From JACQFK01 sp036383955 (GTDB lineage: Bacteria > Planctomycetota > MHYJ01 > JACPRB01), in assembly GCA_036383955.1 (NCBI GenBank), contig DASVNH010000266.1:1-64000 (forward strand): a stretch of 64,000 nucleotides of DNA, in the 5' to 3' direction. A program made the translations under genes and the position numbers. Under the pieces are notes generated by a model. It worked only from the letters and a program-made list of their open reading frames with translations, was not told the origin of the DNA and did not search any database. This document shows, piece by piece, positions 28,670-36,672 of the stretch. The number at the start of each line of letters is the position of its first letter. Positions within the stretch are counted from its first letter, which is position 1.

Positions 28670-30087
28670 TGGCTTCTTCGAAGATCGGCCTGGTCGGGCT
28701 CGCCGTGATGGGCGAGAACCTGGCCCTCAACATCGAGCGCAACGGCTTCCCCATCAGCGTCTACAACCGGACCTGGGACCGGACCGAGACGCTCATGAAC
28801 GGCCGCGCCAAGGGCAAGGCGTTCGCGGGCACGCGCACCGTCGAGGAGTTCGTCAAATCGCTCGAGCGCCCGCGCCGCGTCATCCTGCTCGTCAAGGCGG
28901 GCGCGCCCGTCGACGACATGATCAAGCAGCTCGCGCCGCTGCTCGAGAAGGGCGACATCCTCATCGACGGCGGCAACTCGCACTTCGCCGACACCCGCCG
29001 CCGCTTCACCGAGCTCGCGGCCAAGGGCATCGAGTTCATCGGCTCCGGCGTCTCCGGCGGCGAGGAAGGCGCCCTCAACGGGCCGTCGCTCATGCCCGGC
29101 GGCACGAAGGCCGCCTACGAGCACATCCGCCCCATCTGGGAGAAGATCGCCGCGAAAGTCGACGACGGCCCCTGCGTCGCCTACATCGGCCCCGACGGCG
29201 CCGGCCACTTCGTGAAGATGATCCACAACGGGATCGAGTACGGCGACATGCAGCTGATCGCGGAGGCCTACGACGTCCTCCGCCAGGTCCTCGGCCTCGA
29301 GGCGCCGCGGCTCGCCGAGATCTTCGAGGAGTGGGACCGCGGCCTGCTCAAGAGCTACCTGATCGAGATCACCGGCAAGGTGCTCCGCAAGAAGGACCCC
29401 GAGACGGGCAAGTGGCTCGTCGACCTCATCCTCGACAAGGCCGGCCAGAAGGGCACCGGCAAGTGGATGAGCCAGATCGCGCTCGACCTGGGCGTGCCGA
29501 TCCCCACGATCAACGCCGCCGTCGAGGGCCGCATCCTCTCCGCCTACAAGAGCGACCGCGTGAACGCGAGCAAGGTGCTGACCGGCCCGAAGGTCGACCC
29601 CTACAAGGGCGACGCCAAGGAGCTGATCGCCGCCGTGCACGACGCCCTCTACGCGTCGAAGATCTGCTCGTACGCGCAGGGCATGTTCATGATGAAAGTC
29701 GCGGGCGACGAGTACAAGTGGTCGCTCGACCTCGGCGAGATCGCCCGCATCTGGAAGGGCGGCTGCATCATCCGCGCGCAGTTCCTCGACCTCATCAAGG
29801 CCGCCTACCGCAAGAACCCGAACCTCCCGAACCTCATGCTCGACGACCATTTCCGCGCCTGGGTCACGAACGCCCAGCCGCGCTGGAGGTCGGTCGTCCG
29901 CCTGGCCCAGGAGAGAGGCATCCCCGTCCTCGCGATGAGCTCCAGCCTCGCCTACTACGATTCGATCCGCGCCGAGCGCCTGCCGCTCAACCTCACGCAG
30001 GGCCAGCGCGACTTCTTCGGCGCGCACACCTACGAGCGCGTCGACCAGCCCGGCAAGGGCCCGTTCCATACCGAGTGGGGAGCCTGA
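28669..30087 (+). CDS. gnd: 6-phosphogluconate dehydrogenase (decarboxylating)
   Basis: The 472-residue length is that of full-size Gnd. Visible: the NADP-binding IGLVGLAVMGENLALNIERNGF, substrate loops GSGVSGGEEGALNGPSLMPGG and AGHFVKMIHNGIEYGDMQLIAEAY, GTGKWMSQIALDLGVPIPTI, and a C-terminal GQRDFFGAHTYERVD. It converts 6-phosphogluconate to ribulose 5-phosphate, CO2 and NADPH. ATG overlaps the kdgK stop, and its own stop overlaps the next start (TGATG). Confidence 0.95.
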   Translation: MASSKIGLVGLAVMGENLALNIERNGFPISVYNRTWDRTETLMNGRAKGKAFAGTRTVEEFVKSLERPRRVILLVKAGAPVDDMIKQLAPLLEKGDILIDGGNSHFADTRRRFTELAAKGIEFIGSGVSGGEEGALNGPSLMPGGTKAAYEHIRPIWEKIAAKVDDGPCVAYIGPDGAGHFVKMIHNGIEYGDMQLIAEAYDVLRQVLGLEAPRLAEIFEEWDRGLLKSYLIEITGKVLRKKDPETGKWLVDLILDKAGQKGTGKWMSQIALDLGVPIPTINAAVEGRILSAYKSDRVNASKVLTGPKVDPYKGDAKELIAAVHDALYASKICSYAQGMFMMKVAGDEYKWSLDLGEIARIWKGGCIIRAQFLDLIKAAYRKNPNLPNLMLDDHFRAWVTNAQPRWRSVVRLAQERGIPVLAMSSSLAYYDSIRAERLPLNLTQGQRDFFGAHTYERVDQPGKGPFHTEWGA

Positions 30088-31046
30088 TGACCCGCATCCT
30101 GATCACGACGACGTCCTTCCAGGACACCCCGGGCAAGCACCATGACCTGATCGCGGAGGCCGGCTTCGAGGTCGAGCGCGCGCGCGGGCCGCTGCCCGAA
30201 AGCGAGATGCTCAAGCTCGTGGGGACCCACGACGCGATCATCTGCGGCGACGACGCCTTCACCCGCGCGGTGCTGCAGAAGTGCCTGCCGAAGATGCGCG
30301 TGCTCTCGAAGTACGGCATCGGCGTCGACAAGATCGACCTCGTCGCCGCCACCGACCTGAAGATCCCCGTCACCTACTGCCCCGGCGTCAACCACGTCAC
30401 CGTCTCGGAGCACACCTTCGGCCTGCTCCTCGCGCTCACCCGGCTCATCCCGCAGCAGGACGCGGCCGTGAAGAAGGGCGAGTGGAAGCGCGGCACCGGC
30501 CGCGAGCTCGCCGGCAAGACCTTCGGCATCCTCGGCCTCGGCCGCATCGGCAAGGAGGTCGCCAAGCGCGCCGCCGCCTTCGAGATGAAGGTCGTCGCGT
30601 TCGACCTCTACTGGGACGAGCCCTTCGCGGCGAAGTACGGGATCGAGCGCAAGACCGCCGCGGAGGACGTCCTCAAGGCCTCGGAGGTCGTCAGCCTCCA
30701 CATGAACCTCACCGAGGACAACAAGGAGTTCGTCAACGCCGCCCGCCTCGCGCTCATGAAGAAGGGCGCCTACCTGCTCAACTGCGCGCGCGGCGGCCTG
30801 ATCAACCAGACGGACGTCGCCGCCGCCCTCAAGAGCGGCCAGCTCGGCGGCTACGGGGCGGACGTCGTCGAGCCCGAGCCCGTCTCCAAGGAGAACCCGC
30901 TGCTCGCGGCGCCCAACTGCGTGCTGACGCCCCACGTCGCGTCCCGCACCTACGAGAGCGTCGAGCGGCAGGCGGTCATGGCGGCCGAAAACACCATTCG
31001 CGTGCTCGGCGGGCAGCCGCCCCACGCGCAGGCGAACAAGCTGTAG
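30087..31046 (+). CDS. D-2-hydroxyacid dehydrogenase (phosphoglycerate dehydrogenase-like)
   Basis: The 319-residue protein has the two-domain D-hydroxyacid dehydrogenase fold with FGILGLGRIGKEVAKRAAAF (NAD site), NCARGGLINQTDVAAAL, DVVEPEP and the catalytic HVASRTYESVE. It lacks the ACT domain of full-length SerA, so it is more likely a catabolic reductase for glyoxylate, hydroxypyruvate or a sugar-derived acid than serine synthesis. Position at the end of the KDG operon supports a role in sugar-acid use. Start overlaps gnd by one base. Confidence 0.87.
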   Translation: MTRILITTTSFQDTPGKHHDLIAEAGFEVERARGPLPESEMLKLVGTHDAIICGDDAFTRAVLQKCLPKMRVLSKYGIGVDKIDLVAATDLKIPVTYCPGVNHVTVSEHTFGLLLALTRLIPQQDAAVKKGEWKRGTGRELAGKTFGILGLGRIGKEVAKRAAAFEMKVVAFDLYWDEPFAAKYGIERKTAAEDVLKASEVVSLHMNLTEDNKEFVNAARLALMKKGAYLLNCARGGLINQTDVAAALKSGQLGGYGADVVEPEPVSKENPLLAAPNCVLTPHVASRTYESVERQAVMAAENTIRVLGGQPPHAQANKL

Positions 31047-31048
31047 AC

Positions 31049-31079
31049 GAGTGCCTAGAGCCAAGTGCCAAGTGCCAAG
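31049..31079. repeat. Short tandem AGTGCC-word repeats
   Basis: Three spaced copies of AGTGCC(A/T) lie in the 42-nt gap between the hydroxyacid dehydrogenase and esterase genes. They resemble the word repeats found at other gene ends in this window, but here in direct orientation and without a stem. Confidence 0.45.
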
Positions 31080-31088
31080 CGAGGGACG

Positions 31089-32102
31089 ATGAGACGCGCC
31101 TGCGGAGTCCTGCTGATGGCCGCCGCCGGATGCGCGGGGAGCGCCGACATGAGCTGGCTGGAGATCAGGCCCGCGGGGGGCGTCGAGGGCGCCCTCGACC
31201 CGAAGCTCGCGGCCGCGCTCGCCGCCGCCCCGGCCGCCGACTACGCGTCCATGACGCTCGCCGACGTCCGCGCCTCCGCCGACCAGCGCTTCAAGGCGAC
31301 GCCGAAGCTCGGCGACAAGATCGACAGCTCCTACGACCTCAAGGCCGGCGGCGTCCCCGTCCGCGTCTACGATCCCGAAGGCTCCGGCCCCGTCCCCATC
31401 CTCCTCTACTTCCACGGCGGCGGCTGGGTGGTCGGGAACCTGGAGAGCCACGACGACCTCTGCCGCTCGCTCTGCCGGCGGGCGGGCGTGCTGGTGGTGG
31501 CGGTCGACTACCGCCTCGCCCCCGAGGCCCGCTACCCCGCCGGCCTCCAGGACGCCGCGACCGTCCTGCGCTGGCTGGCGACGAACGCCGCCTCGATCGG
31601 CGGCGACCCCAAGAGGATCGCCGTGGGCGGCGACAGCGCGGGCGGCAACCTCGCCGCCGCCCTCGCCCTCCGCACCCGCGACCGCGGCGGCCCCGCCATC
31701 GCCTTCCAGCTCCTGATCTATCCGGTCACGGTGCGCGACTTCGACACCCCCAGCTACCGCCGCTACGCCGCCGGCTACGGCCTCACGCGCGACAACATGC
31801 GCTGGTTCTGGGACCAGTACCTCGAGAAGCCCGCCGACGCCGACGACCCCTACGCCGCGCCGCTGCACGCGGCGGACCTGTCCGGGCTCCCGCCCGCCTT
31901 CGTGGCGACGGCGGAGTTCGACGTCCTTCGCGACGAGGGGGAGGCCTACGCGGCGAAGCTGGCGGAGGCGGGCGGGCGGGTGAAGTGCGCGCGCTACCTG
32001 GGCATGAACCACGGGTTCGCGCGGATGGGCGCGCTCTTCCCCCGGGCCGCCCAGGCGCTCGACGAGATGGCCGCCGCTCTGAAGGCCGGGCTCAGCCGCT
32101 AG
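31089..32102 (+). CDS. Lipoprotein alpha/beta-hydrolase (HSL-type esterase)
   Basis: The 337-residue protein begins with a signal peptide and lipobox ending at Cys15 (AAAGC), so it is likely lipid-anchored. The hormone-sensitive-lipase family is evident from the oxyanion motif YFHGGGWVVG, the nucleophile motif GGDSAGGNLAAALALR, an acid in FDVLRDEG and the His in GMNHGFARMG. Such enzymes hydrolyse short acyl or acetyl esters, plausibly on polysaccharides. The ATG 31089 is used because it gives the lipobox; the upstream ATG at 31065 lies in a repeat of the word AGTGCCA (31049-31079). Confidence 0.88.
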   Translation: MRRACGVLLMAAAGCAGSADMSWLEIRPAGGVEGALDPKLAAALAAAPAADYASMTLADVRASADQRFKATPKLGDKIDSSYDLKAGGVPVRVYDPEGSGPVPILLYFHGGGWVVGNLESHDDLCRSLCRRAGVLVVAVDYRLAPEARYPAGLQDAATVLRWLATNAASIGGDPKRIAVGGDSAGGNLAAALALRTRDRGGPAIAFQLLIYPVTVRDFDTPSYRRYAAGYGLTRDNMRWFWDQYLEKPADADDPYAAPLHAADLSGLPPAFVATAEFDVLRDEGEAYAAKLAEAGGRVKCARYLGMNHGFARMGALFPRAAQALDEMAAALKAGLSR

Positions 32103-32110
32103 AGCGGGGA

Positions 32111-32278
32111 TCGCCGATCCGTCTTATCCCAGATTCCTTTCGGCTCCCTGAATCCGCGCTTTAGAACCGGATTCAGAGTTCGGGGGCGGCCTCCGGGCGG
32201 GGAGAACGATGAAAAGCCAGATCCCCGAATCCGTCGCTTCTCCGGATCTCCCGCGGCGTCGCCGATCCGTCGTATCCC
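32111..32278. repeat. Pair of 20-nt direct repeats with a hairpin between
   Basis: TCGCCGATCCGTCTTATCCC at 32111-32130 recurs at 32259-32278 with one change (T to G). Between them GAATCCG/CGGATTC (32150-32156, 32168-32174) forms a 7-bp stem. This 201-nt gap separates the convergent esterase and outer-membrane-like genes and holds no gene; it likely ends both transcripts. Confidence 0.6.
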
Positions 32279-32303
32279 CGGGTCCCCGTTTCGGGGATCC
32301 GTT

Positions 32304-32924
32304 CTAGAAGCGGATCTGGAAGCCGGCGCTGACGAGGTAGACCTGGTCGCCGGCGTTGCCGAAGACGATCTGCGGGTTGAGGATGATGGCCATGTCCTCG
32401 GCCACCTTCAAGCCGAAGTCGATGCCCGCCACGCCCGCGACGCCGTTGTCCGTGTCGTCCACGCCGCCGAAGTGACCGTACTGGATTCCCAGCTGGGTCC
32501 GGAAAATGCAGGTCTCGTCCTCGTACAGGTTGACGTCGGCGCCGAAGCCGAGGAGGAACACCGTGCCGTCCTTGTCCTCGAGGAAATCCAGGTCCCGCTC
32601 GATGCGCGTGATCGATACGTCCGCGTAGAGGCCGATCCGGTCCGTGTCGAAGCCGAAGACGTCGCGCGACATCCAGGGCCAGTCCACCCGGGCCGCGACC
32701 CCGAACAGGAACTGCGCGTCGGACTCGAAGTCCTCGCTGTAGCCGGCGAAGCCGATCCGCGCGGACGCCTGCACGCGCCCGAACGAGAAGACGTCGTGGC
32801 TCTCGCCCTGGACGGGCTCCGGCGCCTTGAGCTCCTGCGGCTTGGGCTGGGGCGCCTCGGCCTGGGGGACGTCGTTCTGGCCCAGCGCCATCGCCAGGGC
32901 CGCCGCGAAAGGCAGAATCGTCAT
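32304..32924 (-). CDS. Outer-membrane beta-barrel-like protein
   Basis: The 206-residue product has a signal peptide (about residues 1-15), a Pro/Glu-rich linker (PQAEAPQPKPQELKAPEP), and alternating strands such as VQASARIGFAGYS, RIGLYADVSITRIERD and FLLGFGADVNLYED, ending with aromatic-hydrophobic VYLVSAGFQIRF, the kind of C-terminal strand used by outer-membrane barrels. No exact family was recognised. It lies 15 nt behind the large surface protein gene on the same strand and may be cotranscribed with it; a role as its outer-membrane partner is speculative. An AAGGA ribosome site supports the ATG. Confidence 0.7.
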   Translation of the reverse strand: MTILPFAAALAMALGQNDVPQAEAPQPKPQELKAPEPVQGESHDVFSFGRVQASARIGFAGYSEDFESDAQFLFGVAARVDWPWMSRDVFGFDTDRIGLYADVSITRIERDLDFLEDKDGTVFLLGFGADVNLYEDETCIFRTQLGIQYGHFGGVDDTDNGVAGVAGIDFGLKVAEDMAIILNPQIVFGNAGDQVYLVSAGFQIRF

Positions 32925-32938
32925 GTCTCGTTCCTTCG

Positions 32939-35782
32939 TTACCGGACGCGGCGGAAGCGGCGGATCATTCCGAGCGCCGCCAGCGCCGCGAAGACCTCGA
33001 GGCCCGTCAGGCCGCAGTAGCCCGCCCGCTGCCTCCGGCTTCCCCGACCCACGGTGATCGTCACCGTGGCGATATTGGACTGGGTCGTGCCGTCGAACGC
33101 CGTGTAGGTGAACGTCACGTCGCCGAAAAAGCCGTCGACGGGATCGTACGTGAACGTCCCGTCCGCGTTCAGGACGAGCGTCCCCGCCGCGGGAGCCGCG
33201 TCCAGGACCGCCGTGAGCGTCTGGCCCTCGACGTCCGTGTCGTTCGCCAGGACGCCGGAGCCGCTGGCCGTGAGGATGTCGGTGTTCGCGACGAAGAAGA
33301 CGTCGTTGACGGCGACCGGGGGGTCGTCCACGCCGGTCACGTCGACCGTGATCGTCCCCTGATCGGTGAGGCCCGGAGGCGGCTGCTGCACGCCGCCCAG
33401 GCTCCAGCCCAGGTCGTCGACCGCCACCGTGATCGTGGCGGTGCCCACGAAGTCCGTCGGCGGCGTGAAGGTGATCCCGGTGGCCTGGCCGTTGAGGCCG
33501 AGCGCCGAGGCCAGCGCCGCGAGCGTGCCCGTCATCGTGATCGACGCGGTGCCGTTGCCCGTCACCGTCGTCAGCGTGGCGGGGTCCGCCAGCGTCAGCG
33601 TCCCGTTGTCGACGGACGCCGTCACCTGGATCGGATTGGGATCCGAGTCGGGATCGGTGAGCGAGATCCGGTTGCCGCCGGTGGAGGAGAAGACGAGGGG
33701 GACGTCCTCGGCCGTCGCCTGCGCGCCCGGCACGGTGAGCACGGGAGGCAGGTTCTGGTTGCCCACGGTGATCGCGACGGTGTCGGTATCGGTCAGGGTG
33801 CCGCCGATCCCGTTGTTGCCCTGGTCGTCGGTCACGATCTGGAAGGTGACGGCGCCGCTGAAGGCGCCCGGCGGCGTGAACGTGAGCGGGTTGAGCGCGG
33901 CGTTGATCTCCGCCCAGGTGCCCGTCAGCACGACCGTGGCCGTCCCGTCCCCCACCACGGAGGTCAGCGCCGCCACGTCGGCCGCGTCGACCGTCAGGGT
34001 CCCGGTGGTCACGCTGATCGTCGCCACGACGTCGTCCGGATCGGAATCCGGGTCCGTCGTCGTGACCGTGTTGCCGTTGGCCGTGCTGAAGACCAGCGCG
34101 GTGTTGAGCAGCGTCCCCTGCGGGCCCGGCACGGTGTTGATGGGAGCGCCGTTCTGCTCGCAATCCGCCGCCGAGTCGGCGCCGGGAACGAGCGTCGAAG
34201 GATCGACGAAGGGGTTGGACGGATCGCCGGGCGGAAGCGTGCCCACCACGCCGGTCGTCGCGCCGTGCGCCGAGCCGCCGCCGTCCGTGAGGCCGTTGGC
34301 GCCCTGGGTCGTCGTCACGGTCACGGTGCCCCCGGCGACCAGGGTCATCAGGACCACGCCGCCGCCGCCGCCGCCGCCCGGTCCCAGCACGCTGGTGCCC
34401 GAGCCGGCGTCCGCGCCGCGGCCGCCGTTGGCGGTCACGGTCAGGGTCACGGTGCTGAAGTCCGTGGACTTCGAGACGATCAGGACGCTGCCGCCGGCGC
34501 CGCCGCCGCCGCCGCCGTCGTTGCCGTCGGTGAGCGAGCCGATGCCGTTGGCTTCGATGATCCCGGTGCCCGCGAAATTGCCCGCGTGCACCATGACGAT
34601 GCCGCCGCCGGGGCCGCCCCACGACTCGTCGGGGCTGCCGTCGTTCTTCGTGCCCGAGCCGGCGCCGCCGCCCATCACCAGGCGCCCGGGGCCCCAGAGG
34701 GGATCGCCGGTCGTGGGATCGCGGAACGCGGCGCCGCCGTGGCCGCCCAGGGGCTGATTGTCGCTGGTGTTGCCGCCCCGGCCGCCCGTGCCGCCGTTGC
34801 CGCCGCCGCCGCCGCCGGCCGCGCTGTTGTTCGTCCCCGGCGCGCTGTCCGTGCCGCCGCCGCCGGCGTTGCCGGGGGCGCCGCGCGCGCGACTGCCGTC
34901 GGGATAGCCTTCGACGCCCGTCTCCACGTCGGCGCCGGTCGCCGAGTTGCGGACATAGCGGGGCGTGCCCGCGATCCCCTCGCCCTTGTTCCCGTGGGCG
35001 CCGCTGATGGAGAACAACGGCAGGGAAGGATAGCGGAAGTCCACGTTCGAGGCGCCCGCGACGCCGCCGAGGCGCTGGCCCATGCCGCCCCGGAAGCCGC
35101 GGCCCGTGGCCGAGATGCGGTTGGTCGCGCTCACCGTCAGCGTGCCGACCACCTGGAGGACCACGACGCCGCCGGTGCTTCCGGTCCAGTAGCCGGCCGT
35201 GATTCCGCCGGGGACCGTCGGCATGTTCAGCGTGGCATAGCGGGGCACCCGGATCACCTGGTACCGGCGCTGCCCCGAGCTCGCCGTCGCGGCGGCGTTC
35301 GTGTACGTGTTGATCAGGCCCGCGGGAAAGCCGCCGGGGCCGTCGAGGTCCGGCCCTTCCCCGCGGATGGGCACCTCGCCGGGCGTGATCGAGCCGACCG
35401 GGCCCGTGGCGATGACGTATTCGAACTTCCCGACCTCCCGGGGATCGAGCACCCCGTTGCCGTTGCCGCCGACCACGCCGTCGCCGTAGCGGTCGTCGTT
35501 CTGCGAATTGATCGTGGCGTCCTGCATCTGGATGATGAGCAGGAGGTCGCCCGTCGCGATCGGCGTGATCGCGCCCACCGCCGCGCCCACCGGGACGCTC
35601 GTGGTGCCCGGCGTGAGCTGGCCCGGGGCGGTGCCCGGGTAGTAGGTGTTCACGATGCCGCCGGCGACCGGCGCGGGATCGAGCGGGCTCGTCGGGCAGA
35701 GCTCGTCCGCCCGTACGGCCGGCAGCGCGGCCAGGAGCGCGAGCAGAACCAGAGCTAGAGCCGTTCGTGAATACTGGGACAT
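32939..35782 (-). CDS. Large secreted Gly-rich surface protein with cadherin/Ig-like repeats and C-terminal sorting-type tail
   Basis: The 947-residue protein has a signal peptide (about 1-26, ending AVRA), a Gly-rich central region (about 290-500) with poly-Gly runs, then three beta-sandwich repeats: two sharing TDPDSDP and VTTGTLTV/VDNGTLTL blocks, and a third with PPVAVNDVFFVAN, GVLANDTDVEGQTLTAVL and NADGTFTYDPVDGFFGDVTFTYTAFDG, typical of VCBS/cadherin-like adhesin domains. The end has a Cys, then GLTGLEVF, a hydrophobic stretch and an RRFRRVR cluster, like an exported-protein sorting signal (Cys, helix, Arg cluster). It is likely a cell-surface adhesin or matrix protein. The poly-Gly DNA is GCC-rich and low complexity. 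Confidence 0.8.
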   Translation of the reverse strand: MSQYSRTALALVLLALLAALPAVRADELCPTSPLDPAPVAGGIVNTYYPGTAPGQLTPGTTSVPVGAAVGAITPIATGDLLLIIQMQDATINSQNDDRYGDGVVGGNGNGVLDPREVGKFEYVIATGPVGSITPGEVPIRGEGPDLDGPGGFPAGLINTYTNAAATASSGQRRYQVIRVPRYATLNMPTVPGGITAGYWTGSTGGVVVLQVVGTLTVSATNRISATGRGFRGGMGQRLGGVAGASNVDFRYPSLPLFSISGAHGNKGEGIAGTPRYVRNSATGADVETGVEGYPDGSRARGAPGNAGGGGTDSAPGTNNSAAGGGGGGNGGTGGRGGNTSDNQPLGGHGGAAFRDPTTGDPLWGPGRLVMGGGAGSGTKNDGSPDESWGGPGGGIVMVHAGNFAGTGIIEANGIGSLTDGNDGGGGGGAGGSVLIVSKSTDFSTVTLTVTANGGRGADAGSGTSVLGPGGGGGGGVVLMTLVAGGTVTVTTTQGANGLTDGGGSAHGATTGVVGTLPPGDPSNPFVDPSTLVPGADSAADCEQNGAPINTVPGPQGTLLNTALVFSTANGNTVTTTDPDSDPDDVVATISVTTGTLTVDAADVAALTSVVGDGTATVVLTGTWAEINAALNPLTFTPPGAFSGAVTFQIVTDDQGNNGIGGTLTDTDTVAITVGNQNLPPVLTVPGAQATAEDVPLVFSSTGGNRISLTDPDSDPNPIQVTASVDNGTLTLADPATLTTVTGNGTASITMTGTLAALASALGLNGQATGITFTPPTDFVGTATITVAVDDLGWSLGGVQQPPPGLTDQGTITVDVTGVDDPPVAVNDVFFVANTDILTASGSGVLANDTDVEGQTLTAVLDAAPAAGTLVLNADGTFTYDPVDGFFGDVTFTYTAFDGTTQSNIATVTITVGRGSRRQRAGYCGLTGLEVFAALAALGMIRRFRRVR

Positions 35783-35892
35783 GAGTTCACCCCAACCTAA
35801 AAAACCGTACCCCCCGGCCGACGACGTCCCCGCTCTCCCCACCCATGAAAGTCGAATAATGTATATAGGAAGTTCCGAGCGGAGTCAACCAA

Positions 35893-35912
35893 TGAATAAT
35901 TGCATTGGCTCA
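35893..35912. other. AT-rich dyad and leader hairpin before the receiver-like gene
   Basis: In the 164-nt gap between divergent genes, CCAATG and CATTGG form a symmetrical pair around an AT-rich centre, a possible regulator site. Just downstream CTTCGGC (35915-35921) pairs with GCCGAAG (35930-35936), and the second arm covers part of the AAGGA ribosome site of the gene at 35947. Confidence 0.4.
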
Positions 35913-35946
35913 AGCTTCGGCGGGTTCCGGCCGAAGGAACCTAGCG

Positions 35947-36279
35947 ATGAAGAAGATAATCCTGGTCGTCGACGCCGCCCCCGGGTTCGTGGACGCGCTG
36001 GTCCGGGACGACCGCTGGGACGTCCACACCGCGCCGGCCGGGTCGGCGGTCTGCCGCGCGCACGACCTGCGCCCCGACCTCCTCATCGCCGACGTCCATC
36101 CCGGCGACGGCCTCGGCGTGGCGCGGACGCTCGGCTGGGTGAGCGCGACGCCCTCGCTCCTGCTCAGCGAAGTCCCCGGCCCGTCCCTCGCCGACCTGCC
36201 GCACGCGCGGCTGGTGCTCGAGCGCTCGTGCGACGGCGAGACGCTCCTCCGCACCGTCGAGGACCTCCTCCCCGCCTGA
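35947..36279 (+). CDS. Degenerate stand-alone receiver-like protein
   Basis: The 110-residue protein has the receiver fold order with IILVVDAAPG (only one of the usual paired acidic residues, Asp9) and LLIADVHPGDG with phosphoacceptor-position Asp49, but the conserved Lys is replaced (VLERSCDGETL). It may therefore respond to something other than phosphorylation or be inactive. ATG 35947 is preferred because it has AAGGAA upstream; an earlier in-frame ATG at 35905 lies in the AT-rich dyad. It is followed at close spacing by three same-strand genes. Confidence 0.75.
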   Translation: MKKIILVVDAAPGFVDALVRDDRWDVHTAPAGSAVCRAHDLRPDLLIADVHPGDGLGVARTLGWVSATPSLLLSEVPGPSLADLPHARLVLERSCDGETLLRTVEDLLPA

Positions 36280-36321
36280 ACCGGCAACGATCCGGCCCCG
36301 GCGCGCGTACCTCAACCGTCC

Positions 36322-36621
36322 ATGGGCCAGCGGATCGTCTATTGCGACGGCTGCCGGACGCGCCTGTCCGGCCGGGACGACGCGTTCCGGGTCGGCCATC
36401 AGAATTTCTGCGCCGCCTGCGCCCCCCCGGCCCTCCCCAAGCGCCCGCCCTCGGACCGCGCCGCCCAGCGCGTCCGGCCCGCGCCCCCGGCCAAGCCCCG
36501 GCCCCTCGCGCTCTGGATCGGCCTCGCCCTGGCGGCCGTCGCCCTCGTCGCGCTGGTGGCCGTCGCGTCGAAGCCCGCCCGAAGCGCGCCGCCCCCGGCC
36601 GAGCGGCAGCCTTTCCCTTGA
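36322..36621 (+). CDS. Small zinc-ribbon membrane protein
   Basis: The 99-residue protein opens with two cysteine pairs CDGC (8-11) and CAAC (30-33), a small zinc ribbon, followed by a proline-rich linker and one membrane helix (about 62-83), ending in a short Pro-rich tail. The ribbon should face the cytoplasm. No family was recognised. It lies 42 nt after the receiver-like gene in an apparent four-gene run. Confidence 0.7.
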   Translation: MGQRIVYCDGCRTRLSGRDDAFRVGHQNFCAACAPPALPKRPPSDRAAQRVRPAPPAKPRPLALWIGLALAAVALVALVAVASKPARSAPPPAERQPFP

Positions 36622-36672
36622 CACCCCGCCGGGCTCCGGGAACCATCTGTCCGTAACGACAGGAGGCCTTCC

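Noticed and set aside
32150..32174. Possible tRNA or small RNA in the gap 32103-32303
   Set aside because: The stem is only 7 bp and no cloverleaf or promoter was found. The direct repeats explain the sequence.
34360..34880. Tandem GCC/GCCGCC repeats that could be read as a repeat array or CRISPR
   Set aside because: They have no regular spacers and are explained by poly-glycine codons in the surface protein.
36322..36621. Zinc-ribbon membrane protein as a shadow of a longer upstream frame
   Set aside because: The overlapping longer frame is Arg/Pro-rich, while this frame has paired cysteines and a clean membrane helix. It was kept as the real gene.
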